NCBI RefSeq assembly: GCF_003298775.1 | Contig: NZ_QNTQ01000024.1 | Coordinates: 1 to 64,000, forward strand | From: Rhodosalinus halophilus | GTDB lineage: Bacteria; Pseudomonadota; Alphaproteobacteria; Rhodobacterales; Rhodobacteraceae | Reading direction: 5' to 3' | Length of the DNA: 64,000 nucleotides | The notes under the pieces: generated by a model | What the model saw: only the letters and a program-made list of their open reading frames with translations | Database searches by the model: none | Told to the model about the DNA's origin: nothing | Made by a program: the position numbers and the translations under genes | In this document: piece by piece, positions 44,865 through 52,060 of the stretch | Position numbering within the stretch: position 1 is the first letter of the stretch | How the letters are laid out: every line of letters starts with the position of its first letter

Positions 44865-45427
44865 GCCGACCGCGCCTTCGCTTCGGCCATGTCGTTCCAG
44901 ACGTCCTGCCGGGTGAAGCGGCCGCCCTCGATCTCGAAGCGGTCGATGAAGCGGATGCCGTCGAAGGGCGTGCCGTCGAGCCACTCGCCCGAGAGCGTGC
45001 CGAAGCAGTAGCAGATGGCGGTCTGCCCGTCCTGGAGCGAATCGAATCGCTCGTAGGTCTTGCGCACGAAGCGGTAGCGCGGCTTCGACCATGCGACGAG
45101 CTCCTCGAGCGTGGTCATCCGCTGCGCGCCCGGGAAGGTCATGGTGAAGCCCGGCGCCAGCATGGCGCGCGCGGCGTCGAGGTCGCGCGCCTCCATCGTC
45201 TCGAGGAAGCGGCGCACGAGTTCGGCGGGATCCGGGCGCGGCGCGCCTGGCTGGCGGGGCGCTCCGCCGCGCATGTAGCTCGCCGGATCCATCTCGGGCA
45301 TCATCACGGTGATCCCCTCGGGCGGCGCGTCGATCACGCCGGCCACGGCGTTGGTCAGCGCCGTGCCGATCCGCCGGCGCGTCGCGGCGTCGTAGCCTGT
45401 CATCAGATGAATCGTGACCACCGGCAT
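44861..45427 (-). CDS. 4-oxalocrotonate tautomerase-like domain fused to a SnoaL-like domain
   Basis: A 188-residue protein. Residues 1-60 read as a 4-oxalocrotonate tautomerase: after loss of the initiator Met, Pro2 (PVVTIHLMTGYD) is the catalytic base, and RRRIGTALTNAVAGVI follows. After a Pro-rich linker (about 58-70), residues 72-185 form a SnoaL/NTF2-like alpha+beta domain (VRRFLETMEARDLDAARAML, FIDRFEIEGGRFTRQDVW). Each is common alone, but this fusion is unusual to me. It is the first gene of the six-gene unit and overlaps hyuB. An isomerase role moving a double bond is inferred. Confidence 0.8.
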   Translation of the reverse strand: MPVVTIHLMTGYDAATRRRIGTALTNAVAGVIDAPPEGITVMMPEMDPASYMRGGAPRQPGAPRPDPAELVRRFLETMEARDLDAARAMLAPGFTMTFPGAQRMTTLEELVAWSKPRYRFVRKTYERFDSLQDGQTAICYCFGTLSGEWLDGTPFDGIRFIDRFEIEGGRFTRQDVWNDMAEAKARSA

Positions 45428-45451
45428 CGCCGCCCTCCCGAGTTGACCTGT

Positions 45452-45479
45452 ATTATGGATAGGACAGGTAGCCGCGCAA
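45452..45479 (-). promoter_or_regulatory. Promoter of the leftward catabolic unit, overlapped by an inverted repeat
   Basis: On the minus strand TTGCGC (45474-45479) and CATAAT (45452-45457) are spaced by 16 bases and lie about 25-50 bases before the tautomerase-SnoaL start. An inverted repeat ACCTGT/ACAGGT (45446-45451 and 45464-45469) straddles the -10 hexamer, where a repressor could block initiation. Confidence 0.5.
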
Positions 45480-45482
45480 GAA

Positions 45483-45520
45483 AAGAACAAATTCTTCGAC
45501 CCGGATAAGACAAAATTCTT
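45483..45520. promoter_or_regulatory. Two copies of a 14-bp operator-like palindrome
   Basis: AAGAACAAATTCTT (45483-45496) and AAGACAAAATTCTT (45507-45520) are near-identical imperfect palindromes (AAGA facing TCTT), 24 bases apart start to start. They lie in the 143-base gap between divergent units, 51 bases before the GntR start. They are the best candidates for binding sites of that GntR/HutC regulator, acting on both directions. Confidence 0.55.
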
Positions 45521-45570
45521 GCATTGCCGCTGTGGCGGACTAACCATCAGCCCAGACGAGGAGGCAAGGC

Positions 45571-46374
45571 GTGCCCGACGACCGCCATCGCAGCAATCTG
45601 CCGGAAGGCAGCAAGGCGCACCGGATCTTCCTGCTCTTGCAGGAGGATATCGCGCAGGGCGTGCTCGCGCCCGGGGCCGTGCTGCCGGGCGAACTGCGCC
45701 TTGCGGAGGATTACGGCGTGAGCCGGGTCACGATTCGCCGCGCGCTCGAAGCGCTGGAGGCGCAGGGCATGATCGAGCGCCGCGCCGGCAGCGGCACGGT
45801 CGTGCGCGCCCGCGCCGGCGACGGGGTCCGGCTCGCCGGCGATCTGGCGACGCTGATGCCGCAGCTCGTGGAGATGGGGCAGAAGACCGAGGCGCGGCTG
45901 ATCGACTTCTCCTACACCCGCGCCGCGCCGCTTGTGGCCCGCGCGCTCGGGCTGCGGGACGAGGACCGGGTGCAGCGCGCGGTTCGGGTGCGGCTGGTGG
46001 AGGGGCTGCCGTTCTCGCATCTGACCACCCATGTGCCCGCCGACATCGCGGCGAATTATTCCGAGGCCGACCTGGCGACCACGCCGCTGTTGCGGCTGAT
46101 GGAGCGGGGCGGCGTGCGGATCGGCCATGCCGAACAGGAGGTGACGGCCACGCTCGCCGCGCCGCAGGTGGCCGGCGCGCTCGAGGTCGAGGTGGGCGCG
46201 CCGCTCATCTCGCTCACCCGGATCGTGCGCGACGAGCACGGCCGCGGCGTCGAACATCTCTCCGCGCTCTACCGGCCCGACCGTTTCCGGCTGCGGATGG
46301 AGCTCGACCGCGTCGGCGCGGGCGAGGCGCGGCACTGGGCGCCGGCAGTCCTGACGCAGGGAGCGGCGGAATGA
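45571..46374 (+). CDS. GntR/HutC family transcriptional regulator
   Basis: A 267-residue regulator. The N-terminal winged helix (about residues 17-80) has LLQEDIAQGVLAPGAVLPGELRLAEDYGVSRVTIRRALEALE, the classic GntR motif, and the C-terminal UTRA domain (about 95-245, PLISLTRIVRDEHGRGVEHLS) binds a small-molecule effector, as in HutC. It starts at GTG 45571 after GAGGAGG. It overlaps the LeuC-like gene by 4 nt and sits divergent from the hyu unit, so it is the likely controller of both, responding to a pathway metabolite. Confidence 0.9.
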   Translation: MPDDRHRSNLPEGSKAHRIFLLLQEDIAQGVLAPGAVLPGELRLAEDYGVSRVTIRRALEALEAQGMIERRAGSGTVVRARAGDGVRLAGDLATLMPQLVEMGQKTEARLIDFSYTRAAPLVARALGLRDEDRVQRAVRVRLVEGLPFSHLTTHVPADIAANYSEADLATTPLLRLMERGGVRIGHAEQEVTATLAAPQVAGALEVEVGAPLISLTRIVRDEHGRGVEHLSALYRPDRFRLRMELDRVGAGEARHWAPAVLTQGAAE

Positions 46375-47783
46375 GCGCGCCGCAAACGCTCTTCGCCCGG
46401 CTCTGGGATGCGCATGTCGTGACTTCGCAGGGCGACGAGGATCTGCTCTGGGTGGACCGGCACTTCGTGCACGAGGGCTCGCATCACGGCTTCGCCAAGC
46501 TGGCCGAGCGCGGGCTGCCCGTCGCCGAGCCGGAGCTCACCATCGGCGTCGCCGATCACTACGTGCCCACGCGCCATCGCGAGCGCCCGATCGGCGACCC
46601 GGACATCGCGCGCATGGTCCGTACGCTGGAGGAGAACGCCGAAGCGCACGGGTTCCGCCTGTTCGGACTGAACGATCCGCGGCAGGGGATCGTGCATGTC
46701 GCAGGCCCCGAGGCCGGTCTCACGCTGCCCGGCTGCCTCGTGGTCTGCGGCGACAGCCACACCTCGACGCACGGCGCCTTCGGCGCGCTCGGGTTCGGCA
46801 TCGGGGCGACCGAGGTGGCGCATGTGCTGGCCACGCAGACGGTCTGGCAGAAGCGGCCCAGGGCGATGCGGCTGACCATCGAGGGCCCGCTCGGCCCCGG
46901 CGTGGGCGCCAAGGACATGGCGCTCGCCTGGATCGCGAAGCTGGGCGCCGACGGCGCGCGCGGCCATGCCGTGGAATACGCCGGCAGCGCGGTGCGGGAT
47001 CTGTCGATGGCGGGGCGCATGACGCTGTGCAATCTCTCGATCGAGGGCGGCGCCCGCATGGGGATGGTCGCGCCCGACGAGACGACCTTCGCCTGGCTGG
47101 AGGGCCGCGCCTTCGCGCCCGAGGGTGCGGCGTGGGATGCGGCGATGGCGTGGTGGCGCACGCTGCGCTCGGACGAGGACGCGGTCTTCGACCGCGAGGT
47201 GACGCTCGACGCCGCCGAGATCGCGCCGGTCGTCACCTGGGGCACCAGCCCGGAGGACGCGCTGCCCATCACCGCGACCGTCCCCGACCCGACCCGGGAG
47301 CCCGACCCGGCGCGCGCGGCCAAGATCCGCGCGGCGCTCGACTACATGGGGCTCGTGCCGGGCCGCCCGCTCGAAGGCACGCCGATCGACCGGGTCTTCA
47401 TCGGCTCCTGCACCAACGCGCGGCTCGAGGATCTGCGCGCGGCCGCCGCGATCCTGAAGGGCCGGCGCGCGCGCGTGCCCGGCATGATCTCTCCGGGCTC
47501 CAGCGCGGTGAAGGCGCGGGCCGAGCAGGAGGGGCTCGACGCGATCTTCCGCGAGGCCGGGCTCGACTGGGTCGATTCGGGCTGCTCGATGTGCGTCGGC
47601 ATGAACGGAGACCTGGTGCCGCCGGGCGAGCGCTGCGCGTCCACCACCAACCGCAATTTCCGCGGCCGGCAGGGGCCGGGCGCGCGCACCCACCTGATGT
47701 CGCCGATGATGGCCGCCGCCGCCGCCGTCGCCGGGGCGCTGACCGACGCGCGGCCCTTGCTGAAGGGGAGGGCGGTCGCGTGA
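46371..47783 (+). CDS. LeuC-like hydro-lyase large subunit (aconitase superfamily)
   Basis: A 470-residue [4Fe-4S] hydro-lyase subunit. The cluster cysteines are in GSCTNARLEDLR and GCSMCVGMNGD. The N-terminal half has CGDSHTSTHGAFGALGFGIGATEV, shared by LeuC, but HEGSHHGF replaces the HEVTSPQAF of true isopropylmalate isomerase, so it is a diverged paralogue rather than the leucine enzyme. Relatives hydrate maleate, citraconate or dimethylmaleate. It overlaps its small subunit by 4 nt and gntR by 4 nt, so it belongs to the regulated catabolic unit. Confidence 0.88.
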   Translation: MSAPQTLFARLWDAHVVTSQGDEDLLWVDRHFVHEGSHHGFAKLAERGLPVAEPELTIGVADHYVPTRHRERPIGDPDIARMVRTLEENAEAHGFRLFGLNDPRQGIVHVAGPEAGLTLPGCLVVCGDSHTSTHGAFGALGFGIGATEVAHVLATQTVWQKRPRAMRLTIEGPLGPGVGAKDMALAWIAKLGADGARGHAVEYAGSAVRDLSMAGRMTLCNLSIEGGARMGMVAPDETTFAWLEGRAFAPEGAAWDAAMAWWRTLRSDEDAVFDREVTLDAAEIAPVVTWGTSPEDALPITATVPDPTREPDPARAAKIRAALDYMGLVPGRPLEGTPIDRVFIGSCTNARLEDLRAAAAILKGRRARVPGMISPGSSAVKARAEQEGLDAIFREAGLDWVDSGCSMCVGMNGDLVPPGERCASTTNRNFRGRQGPGARTHLMSPMMAAAAAVAGALTDARPLLKGRAVA

Positions 47784-48403
47784 CCGGCTGGAGGACGCAT
47801 AGCGGCAAGGCGGTCGCGCTGCCGGTCGAGGGCATCGACACCGATCAGCTGATCCCCGCCCGCTTCATGTCGCGGCCGCGTTCGGCCGGGTATGGCGACT
47901 ACCTGCTGCACGACATGCGGCGCGACGCGGAAGGCCGGCCCGATCCCGACTTTCCGCTCAACCGCCCCGAGGCCGAGGGCGCCTCGATCATCGTGGCGCG
48001 GCGCAACTTCGGCGGCGGGTCGTCGCGCGAGGCGGCGGTCTACGCGCTCAAGGACGCGGGCGTGCGGGTGATCGCGGCGCCGAGCTTCGGCGACATCTTC
48101 GCGGGCAACGCGATAAACAACGGCCTGCTGCCCGCGCAGCTCGCCACTGAGGACGCCGAGGCGCTGATCGCGACGCTCACCGAGAAGGGGCCGCAGGAGG
48201 CCCGCGTCGATCTCGACGCGGGCACGCTCGCCCTGGGCGCGCTGCGCTGCAGCTTCGCGCTCTCGGACGCGGAGAGGGAGAAACTGGCGAACGGTTGGGA
48301 CGACATCGACCTGACCCGCCGCCATCACGAGGCGATCGCCGCGCACCGCGCGGCGCTTGCGGCAGCCCGGCCCTGGCTATGGCCAGCGAAGGCGCGGGAG
48401 TAG
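47780..48403 (+). CDS. LeuD-like hydro-lyase small subunit
   Basis: A 207-residue partner of the LeuC-like subunit. It has GIDTDQLIPARFM and the conserved ARRNFGGGSSREAAVYALKDAG that closes the active site, then FGDIFAGNAINNGLLPAQL. In LeuD of leucine synthesis the second motif reads GDNFGCGSSREHAP; here Gly replaces the Cys and Ala-Ala replaces His-Ala, which argues for a different substrate. It starts at GTG 47780, overlapping the LeuC-like stop. Together they form a hydratase of unknown substrate. Confidence 0.88.
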   Translation: MTGWRTHSGKAVALPVEGIDTDQLIPARFMSRPRSAGYGDYLLHDMRRDAEGRPDPDFPLNRPEAEGASIIVARRNFGGGSSREAAVYALKDAGVRVIAAPSFGDIFAGNAINNGLLPAQLATEDAEALIATLTEKGPQEARVDLDAGTLALGALRCSFALSDAEREKLANGWDDIDLTRRHHEAIAAHRAALAAARPWLWPAKARE

Positions 48404-48489
48404 GACGCGGCCGCGGCCGCGCGACGGGGCGCGAGGGCCCCGGCAACACAGGGAGGGGCCGGCAGGCCCGCAACGAAGGAGATGACGCG

Positions 48490-49509
48490 ATGACACTCAC
48501 CATCAGGGCCGGACTTCTGGCGGGCAGCGCGCTCGTGGCCGTGCCGGCCGCGGCAGAGGACGTGCTGACCGCCGTTCACGCCTTTCCGGAGACGCTGATC
48601 TACACCAAGAGCTTCCTCGAGTTCGTCGACAAGGTGAACGAGCGCGGCGAGGGCGTGGTGCGCATCGACGTGCGCGGCGGCCCCGAGGCGATCGGCATGT
48701 TCCAGCAGCCCGAGGCCGTGCGCAACGGTGTGGTGGACATGGTCTACACGCCGGGCAGCTTCTATCCCGGCGCGCTGCCGGAAAAGGATGCGCTGGTGGC
48801 CGCGAACGTGACCGCCCCGGAGGCGCGCGAGAACGGCGGGATCGACCTGATCGACCAGATCCACCAGGAAAAGATGGGCGTGAAATACCTGGGCTGGTTC
48901 GACTCGGGCGTGAGCTACAACCTGTGGACGGTGAACGAGCCGCAGCTCGATGCCGAGGGCAATCTCGACGTCTCGGACTGGAAGCTGCGCGGCAACCCCG
49001 TCTACAACGCCTTCTTCACCGAGTATCTCGGCGCGAGCGTGATCGACATCCCGACGACCGACGTCTACTCGGCGCTCGAGCGCGGCATCGTGGACGCCAC
49101 CGGCTGGACGCAGATCGGTCTCATCGACCTGAAGTGGAACGACTTCGTCAACTACCGGATCGAGCCCGACTTCTTCTCGACCGACCTCGGCGTGATCGTG
49201 AACCTCGACACCTGGAACGGCCTCAGCGAAGAGGCGCGCACGATCCTGCAGGAGACGGCGATCGAGCACGAGAAGTCCAGCGCCGAGGCGCTGGCGGAGC
49301 TGCGCGACGAGGAGTTCGCCCAGCTCGAAGAGGGCGGCATGCAGGTGGTCGAGCTCACGGGCGAGGCGGCGCAGAACTACCTCGACGCCGCGCGCCAGAA
49401 GACCTGGGACCGGATGCGCGAGCAGATGGAGCAGCATCCCATGGGGCTCGAGCACTACGACGCGCTGATCGAGCACTTCTACGACCCTTCCAAGGACCCG
49501 GGCAGCTGA
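48490..49509 (+). CDS. dctP: TRAP transporter solute-binding protein (DctP family)
   Basis: Periplasmic receptor of a tripartite ATP-independent transporter. A signal peptide (residues 1-22, ending PAAA) precedes a DctP domain (VLTAVHAFPETLIYTKSFLEF, then ALERGIVDATGWTQ, and the conserved mid-protein arginine in KLRGNPVYNAFF that normally binds a ligand carboxylate). At 339 residues it is full length, and AAGGAG precedes ATG 48490. It lies 86 bases after the hydro-lyase genes. The ligand is probably an organic acid related to the pathway. Confidence 0.92.
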   Translation: MTLTIRAGLLAGSALVAVPAAAEDVLTAVHAFPETLIYTKSFLEFVDKVNERGEGVVRIDVRGGPEAIGMFQQPEAVRNGVVDMVYTPGSFYPGALPEKDALVAANVTAPEARENGGIDLIDQIHQEKMGVKYLGWFDSGVSYNLWTVNEPQLDAEGNLDVSDWKLRGNPVYNAFFTEYLGASVIDIPTTDVYSALERGIVDATGWTQIGLIDLKWNDFVNYRIEPDFFSTDLGVIVNLDTWNGLSEEARTILQETAIEHEKSSAEALAELRDEEFAQLEEGGMQVVELTGEAAQNYLDAARQKTWDRMREQMEQHPMGLEHYDALIEHFYDPSKDPGS

Positions 49510-49522
49510 TCCCGGTCTGACC

Positions 49523-49548
49523 GGCGCGGCGCCAGAAGGCGCCGTGCC
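49523..49548 (+). other. Strong hairpin between dctP and dctQ
   Basis: An 11-bp stem around an AGAA loop, with core arms CGGCGCC/GGCGCCG, starts 14 bases after the dctP stop. It lacks a U-tract. Such hairpins behind binding-protein genes often protect the upstream mRNA, so that the binding protein exceeds the membrane subunits. Confidence 0.6.
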
Positions 49549-49574
49549 CATTCTTCCGTCCGGAAAGGCGCCCC

Positions 49575-50081
49575 ATGAAGCCCGTCCTGCGGCTATACGA
49601 CGGTCTGCTGTCCGCCTTCGCGCTCGTCGCGGGGGGGCTGCTCGTCTGGCTGATGGTCTCGATCCTGATTTCGGTCACGATGCGCAATCTGGGGATGCAG
49701 CCCTTTCCGTGGCTGTTTCTCTCGGGGGAATACGGCCTTTTCTACCTCACGATGCTCGGCGCGCCCTGGCTGGTGCGCAAGCGCGGCCACGTCCATGTGG
49801 AACTCGTCACGGCGATGCTGCCTGATCGCGCGCAGGCCGCGCTCTCGCGCCTCGTCGCCTTCGGCTGCGTGGTGGTCTGCCTGATCCTCGCTTGGGCGGG
49901 CGTCGAACTCGTCGCACGCGACATCGCGCGGTCCAACTTCGACGTGCGGGCCTATTTCACACCGAAATGGCTGCTCACCATCGCCTTCCCGGTCTCCTTC
50001 GGGCTGATGGCGGTGGAATTCGGGCGCTTCGTCTTCGGGCACGAGCTCATGCACACGGGCGAGGCGGGGATCCACGAATGA
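49575..50081 (+). CDS. dctQ: TRAP transporter small permease (DctQ family)
   Basis: A 168-residue membrane protein with four hydrophobic helices (LLVWLMVSILISVTM; the GLFYLTMLGAPWLV segment; LVAFGCVVVCLILAWAGVELV; LLTIAFPVSFGLMAVEFG), the standard DctQ layout. The motif RKRGHVHVELV between helices 2 and 3 is typical. It overlaps the large permease by 4 nt. Confidence 0.9.
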   Translation: MKPVLRLYDGLLSAFALVAGGLLVWLMVSILISVTMRNLGMQPFPWLFLSGEYGLFYLTMLGAPWLVRKRGHVHVELVTAMLPDRAQAALSRLVAFGCVVVCLILAWAGVELVARDIARSNFDVRAYFTPKWLLTIAFPVSFGLMAVEFGRFVFGHELMHTGEAGIHE

Positions 50082-51382
50082 TGGAGTGGTACTGGGCGCT
50101 GGCGCTGCTGATCGGCGGCATCGTCTTTCTCATGGCGCTGGGAATGCCCGTCGCCATCGCCTTTCTCGCCGCCAACATTGCCGGTGCCTGGGTCTTCATG
50201 GGCGGCTTCAATGCCGTGATCCTGATGCTCGACAACGGCTTCGGCGCGCTTTCGCGTTTCGCGCTCATCCCGATCCCGCTGTTCCTGCTGATGGGCGAGC
50301 TCTTCTTCCACACCGGGCTGGGCGCGCGGATGTTCAACGCGATCGACCGTCTGCTGGGCCGGGTGCCGGGGCGGCTGTCCTACGTCACGGTGCTGGGCGG
50401 CACGGGCTTCGCGACGCTCTCGGGCTCGTCGATGGGCTCCACCGCGCTTCTGGGCTCGCTCATGGTGCCGGAGATGCAGGCGCGCGGCTACCGCAACAAG
50501 TTCTCCATCGGCCCGATCCTCGGCACCGGGGGGCTGGCCATCATCATCCCGCCCTCGGCGCTCGCGGTGCTTCTGGCGACGCTGGCGCAGATCGACGTGG
50601 GCGCGCTCCTGATCGCGGGCGTGCTGCCGGGGCTGGTGCTGGCCGCGCTCTACGTCGGGCTGATCTGGTTGCAGACGCGGCTCGATCCCGAGGGCGCGCC
50701 GGCCTACGAGGTGCCGCAGGTCGCGCCCTTCGAGAAGCTGCTTCTGGTCCTGCGCGACATCGTCCCCATGGCCGGGGTCATGGTGGTCGTCGTGCTGATG
50801 ATGCTCTACGGCTTCGCCACGCCCTCCGAGGCCGCGGCCTTCGGCGCGCTGGGGGTTGTGCTGCTGGGCCTCGCGTTCCGCTGCCTGACCTGGGAGGCGA
50901 TCCGCAAGTCGGTCGAGGGCGCGCTCAAGGTCACGCTGATGGCCTATCTGATCGTCTTCGGCTCGGCCACCTTCAGCCAGCTTCTGGCCTTCTCCGGTGC
51001 TTCCTCGGGACTCATCCGCTGGGCCACCGGCTTCGAGCTGGAGCCCTTGTGGATGCTCGCCGCGATGTTCGCGGTGCTGCTGCTGCTGGGCATGTTCATG
51101 GAGCAGATCTCGATCATGCTGCTCACCGTGCCGATCTTCTTCCCGCTGGCGCAGAGCCTGGGCTTCGACCTGATCTGGTTCGCGCTCATCATGCTGCTGG
51201 CATTGGAGATCAGCTTCACCACTCCGCCCTTCGGGCTGCTGCTCTTCGTGATGAAGGGAGTTTCGCCGCCCGGCACCACGATGCGCGAGATCTACATGGC
51301 CGCGCTTCCCTTCATCGGCTGTTCGCTGTTGCTCGTGGGACTTCTCGTGATCTTCCCGGACCTGGCCCTCTGGGCGCGGTAG
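50078..51382 (+). CDS. dctM: TRAP transporter large permease (DctM family)
   Basis: A 434-residue sodium-coupled membrane permease with about twelve helices. It begins WYWALALLIGGIVFLMALGMPVAIAF and has GSSMGSTALLGSL and MIIPPSALAV-like IIIPPSALAVLLATLA, family signatures. It pairs with DctQ and DctP as the sole transporter of this cluster. Start choice: ATG 50078 gives Met-Met; the second Met (50081) is equally possible. Confidence 0.93.
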   Translation: MMEWYWALALLIGGIVFLMALGMPVAIAFLAANIAGAWVFMGGFNAVILMLDNGFGALSRFALIPIPLFLLMGELFFHTGLGARMFNAIDRLLGRVPGRLSYVTVLGGTGFATLSGSSMGSTALLGSLMVPEMQARGYRNKFSIGPILGTGGLAIIIPPSALAVLLATLAQIDVGALLIAGVLPGLVLAALYVGLIWLQTRLDPEGAPAYEVPQVAPFEKLLLVLRDIVPMAGVMVVVVLMMLYGFATPSEAAAFGALGVVLLGLAFRCLTWEAIRKSVEGALKVTLMAYLIVFGSATFSQLLAFSGASSGLIRWATGFELEPLWMLAAMFAVLLLLGMFMEQISIMLLTVPIFFPLAQSLGFDLIWFALIMLLALEISFTTPPFGLLLFVMKGVSPPGTTMREIYMAALPFIGCSLLLVGLLVIFPDLALWAR

Positions 51383-51418
51383 CCGGGGAAGCCGGAGATG
51401 ATCGCAGCGCGGCGCGCG

Positions 51419-52060
51419 TCAGTCGTCGCCGATCCGCACGACAGGTCCGCCCGCCGCCTCCGCGTCGGCCGGGTCGTGGGTGACCATCAGAACCGGAAGG
51501 CCGCGCGCCCGCGCCCGGTCGAAGACCAGCCGGCGCATCCGCGCGCGCCGGTCCTGATCCAGGCTCGCGAAGGGCTCGTCGAGCAGGAGCGCGCGCGGCT
51601 CGGCCAGAAGCGTGCGCATCAGCGCCGCGCGCAGCCGTTCACCGCCCGAGAGCGTCGCGGGGTCGCGCCCGGCCATGCCGCCGAGGCCTGCCTCCTCCAG
51701 CGCATCCTCGACCGCCGCCTGCCGCGCCGCCCGGCCGCGCAGGCGGCGCGAGAGCCCGAAGGCGAGGTTCTCGCCCAGCGACAGATGCGGGAAGAGCAGG
51801 TCGTCCTGGAACAGGATGCCGATGCCGCGCCGCTCGGGTGGCAGCGCGGTGACGTCGCGCCCGCCGAGCACGACCCGGCCGCGCAGGTCGAACGGCGCGC
51901 CCAGCGTGCCCATCACCGCCGCGAGCAGGGTGGACTTGCCCGCGCCGGAGGGCCCCATGACCGACGCCACCGTGCCGGGCGCGACGGCGAGATCCAGCGC
52001 GACGAGCGGACGCTGCCCCTGCGCGATCCGCAGGCCCTCAAGCCTCAGACCCTCATCCAT
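51419..52060 (-). CDS. ynjD: ABC transporter ATP-binding protein YnjD-like
   Basis: A 213-residue ATPase with Walker A GPSGAGKST, Q-loop FQDDLLFPHLS, signature LSGGERLRAALMR, Walker B ALLLDEPFA and a switch His in VTHDP. The size and the FQDDLLFPHLS motif match the YnjD/ThiQ group of thiamine-type importers. It overlaps the permease gene by 8 nt. The permease-binding protein-lipid enzyme linkage upstream favours YnjD over ThiQ. Confidence 0.88.
   Translation of the reverse strand: MDEGLRLEGLRIAQGQRPLVALDLAVAPGTVASVMGPSGAGKSTLLAAVMGTLGAPFDLRGRVVLGGRDVTALPPERRGIGILFQDDLLFPHLSLGENLAFGLSRRLRGRAARQAAVEDALEEAGLGGMAGRDPATLSGGERLRAALMRTLLAEPRALLLDEPFASLDQDRRARMRRLVFDRARARGLPVLMVTHDPADAEAAGGPVVRIGDD

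Noticed and set aside
46371-48403. Annotating these genes as leuC and leuD of leucine synthesis
   Set aside because: Altered substrate-recognition motifs and the catabolic, GntR-linked context argue for a paralogue.
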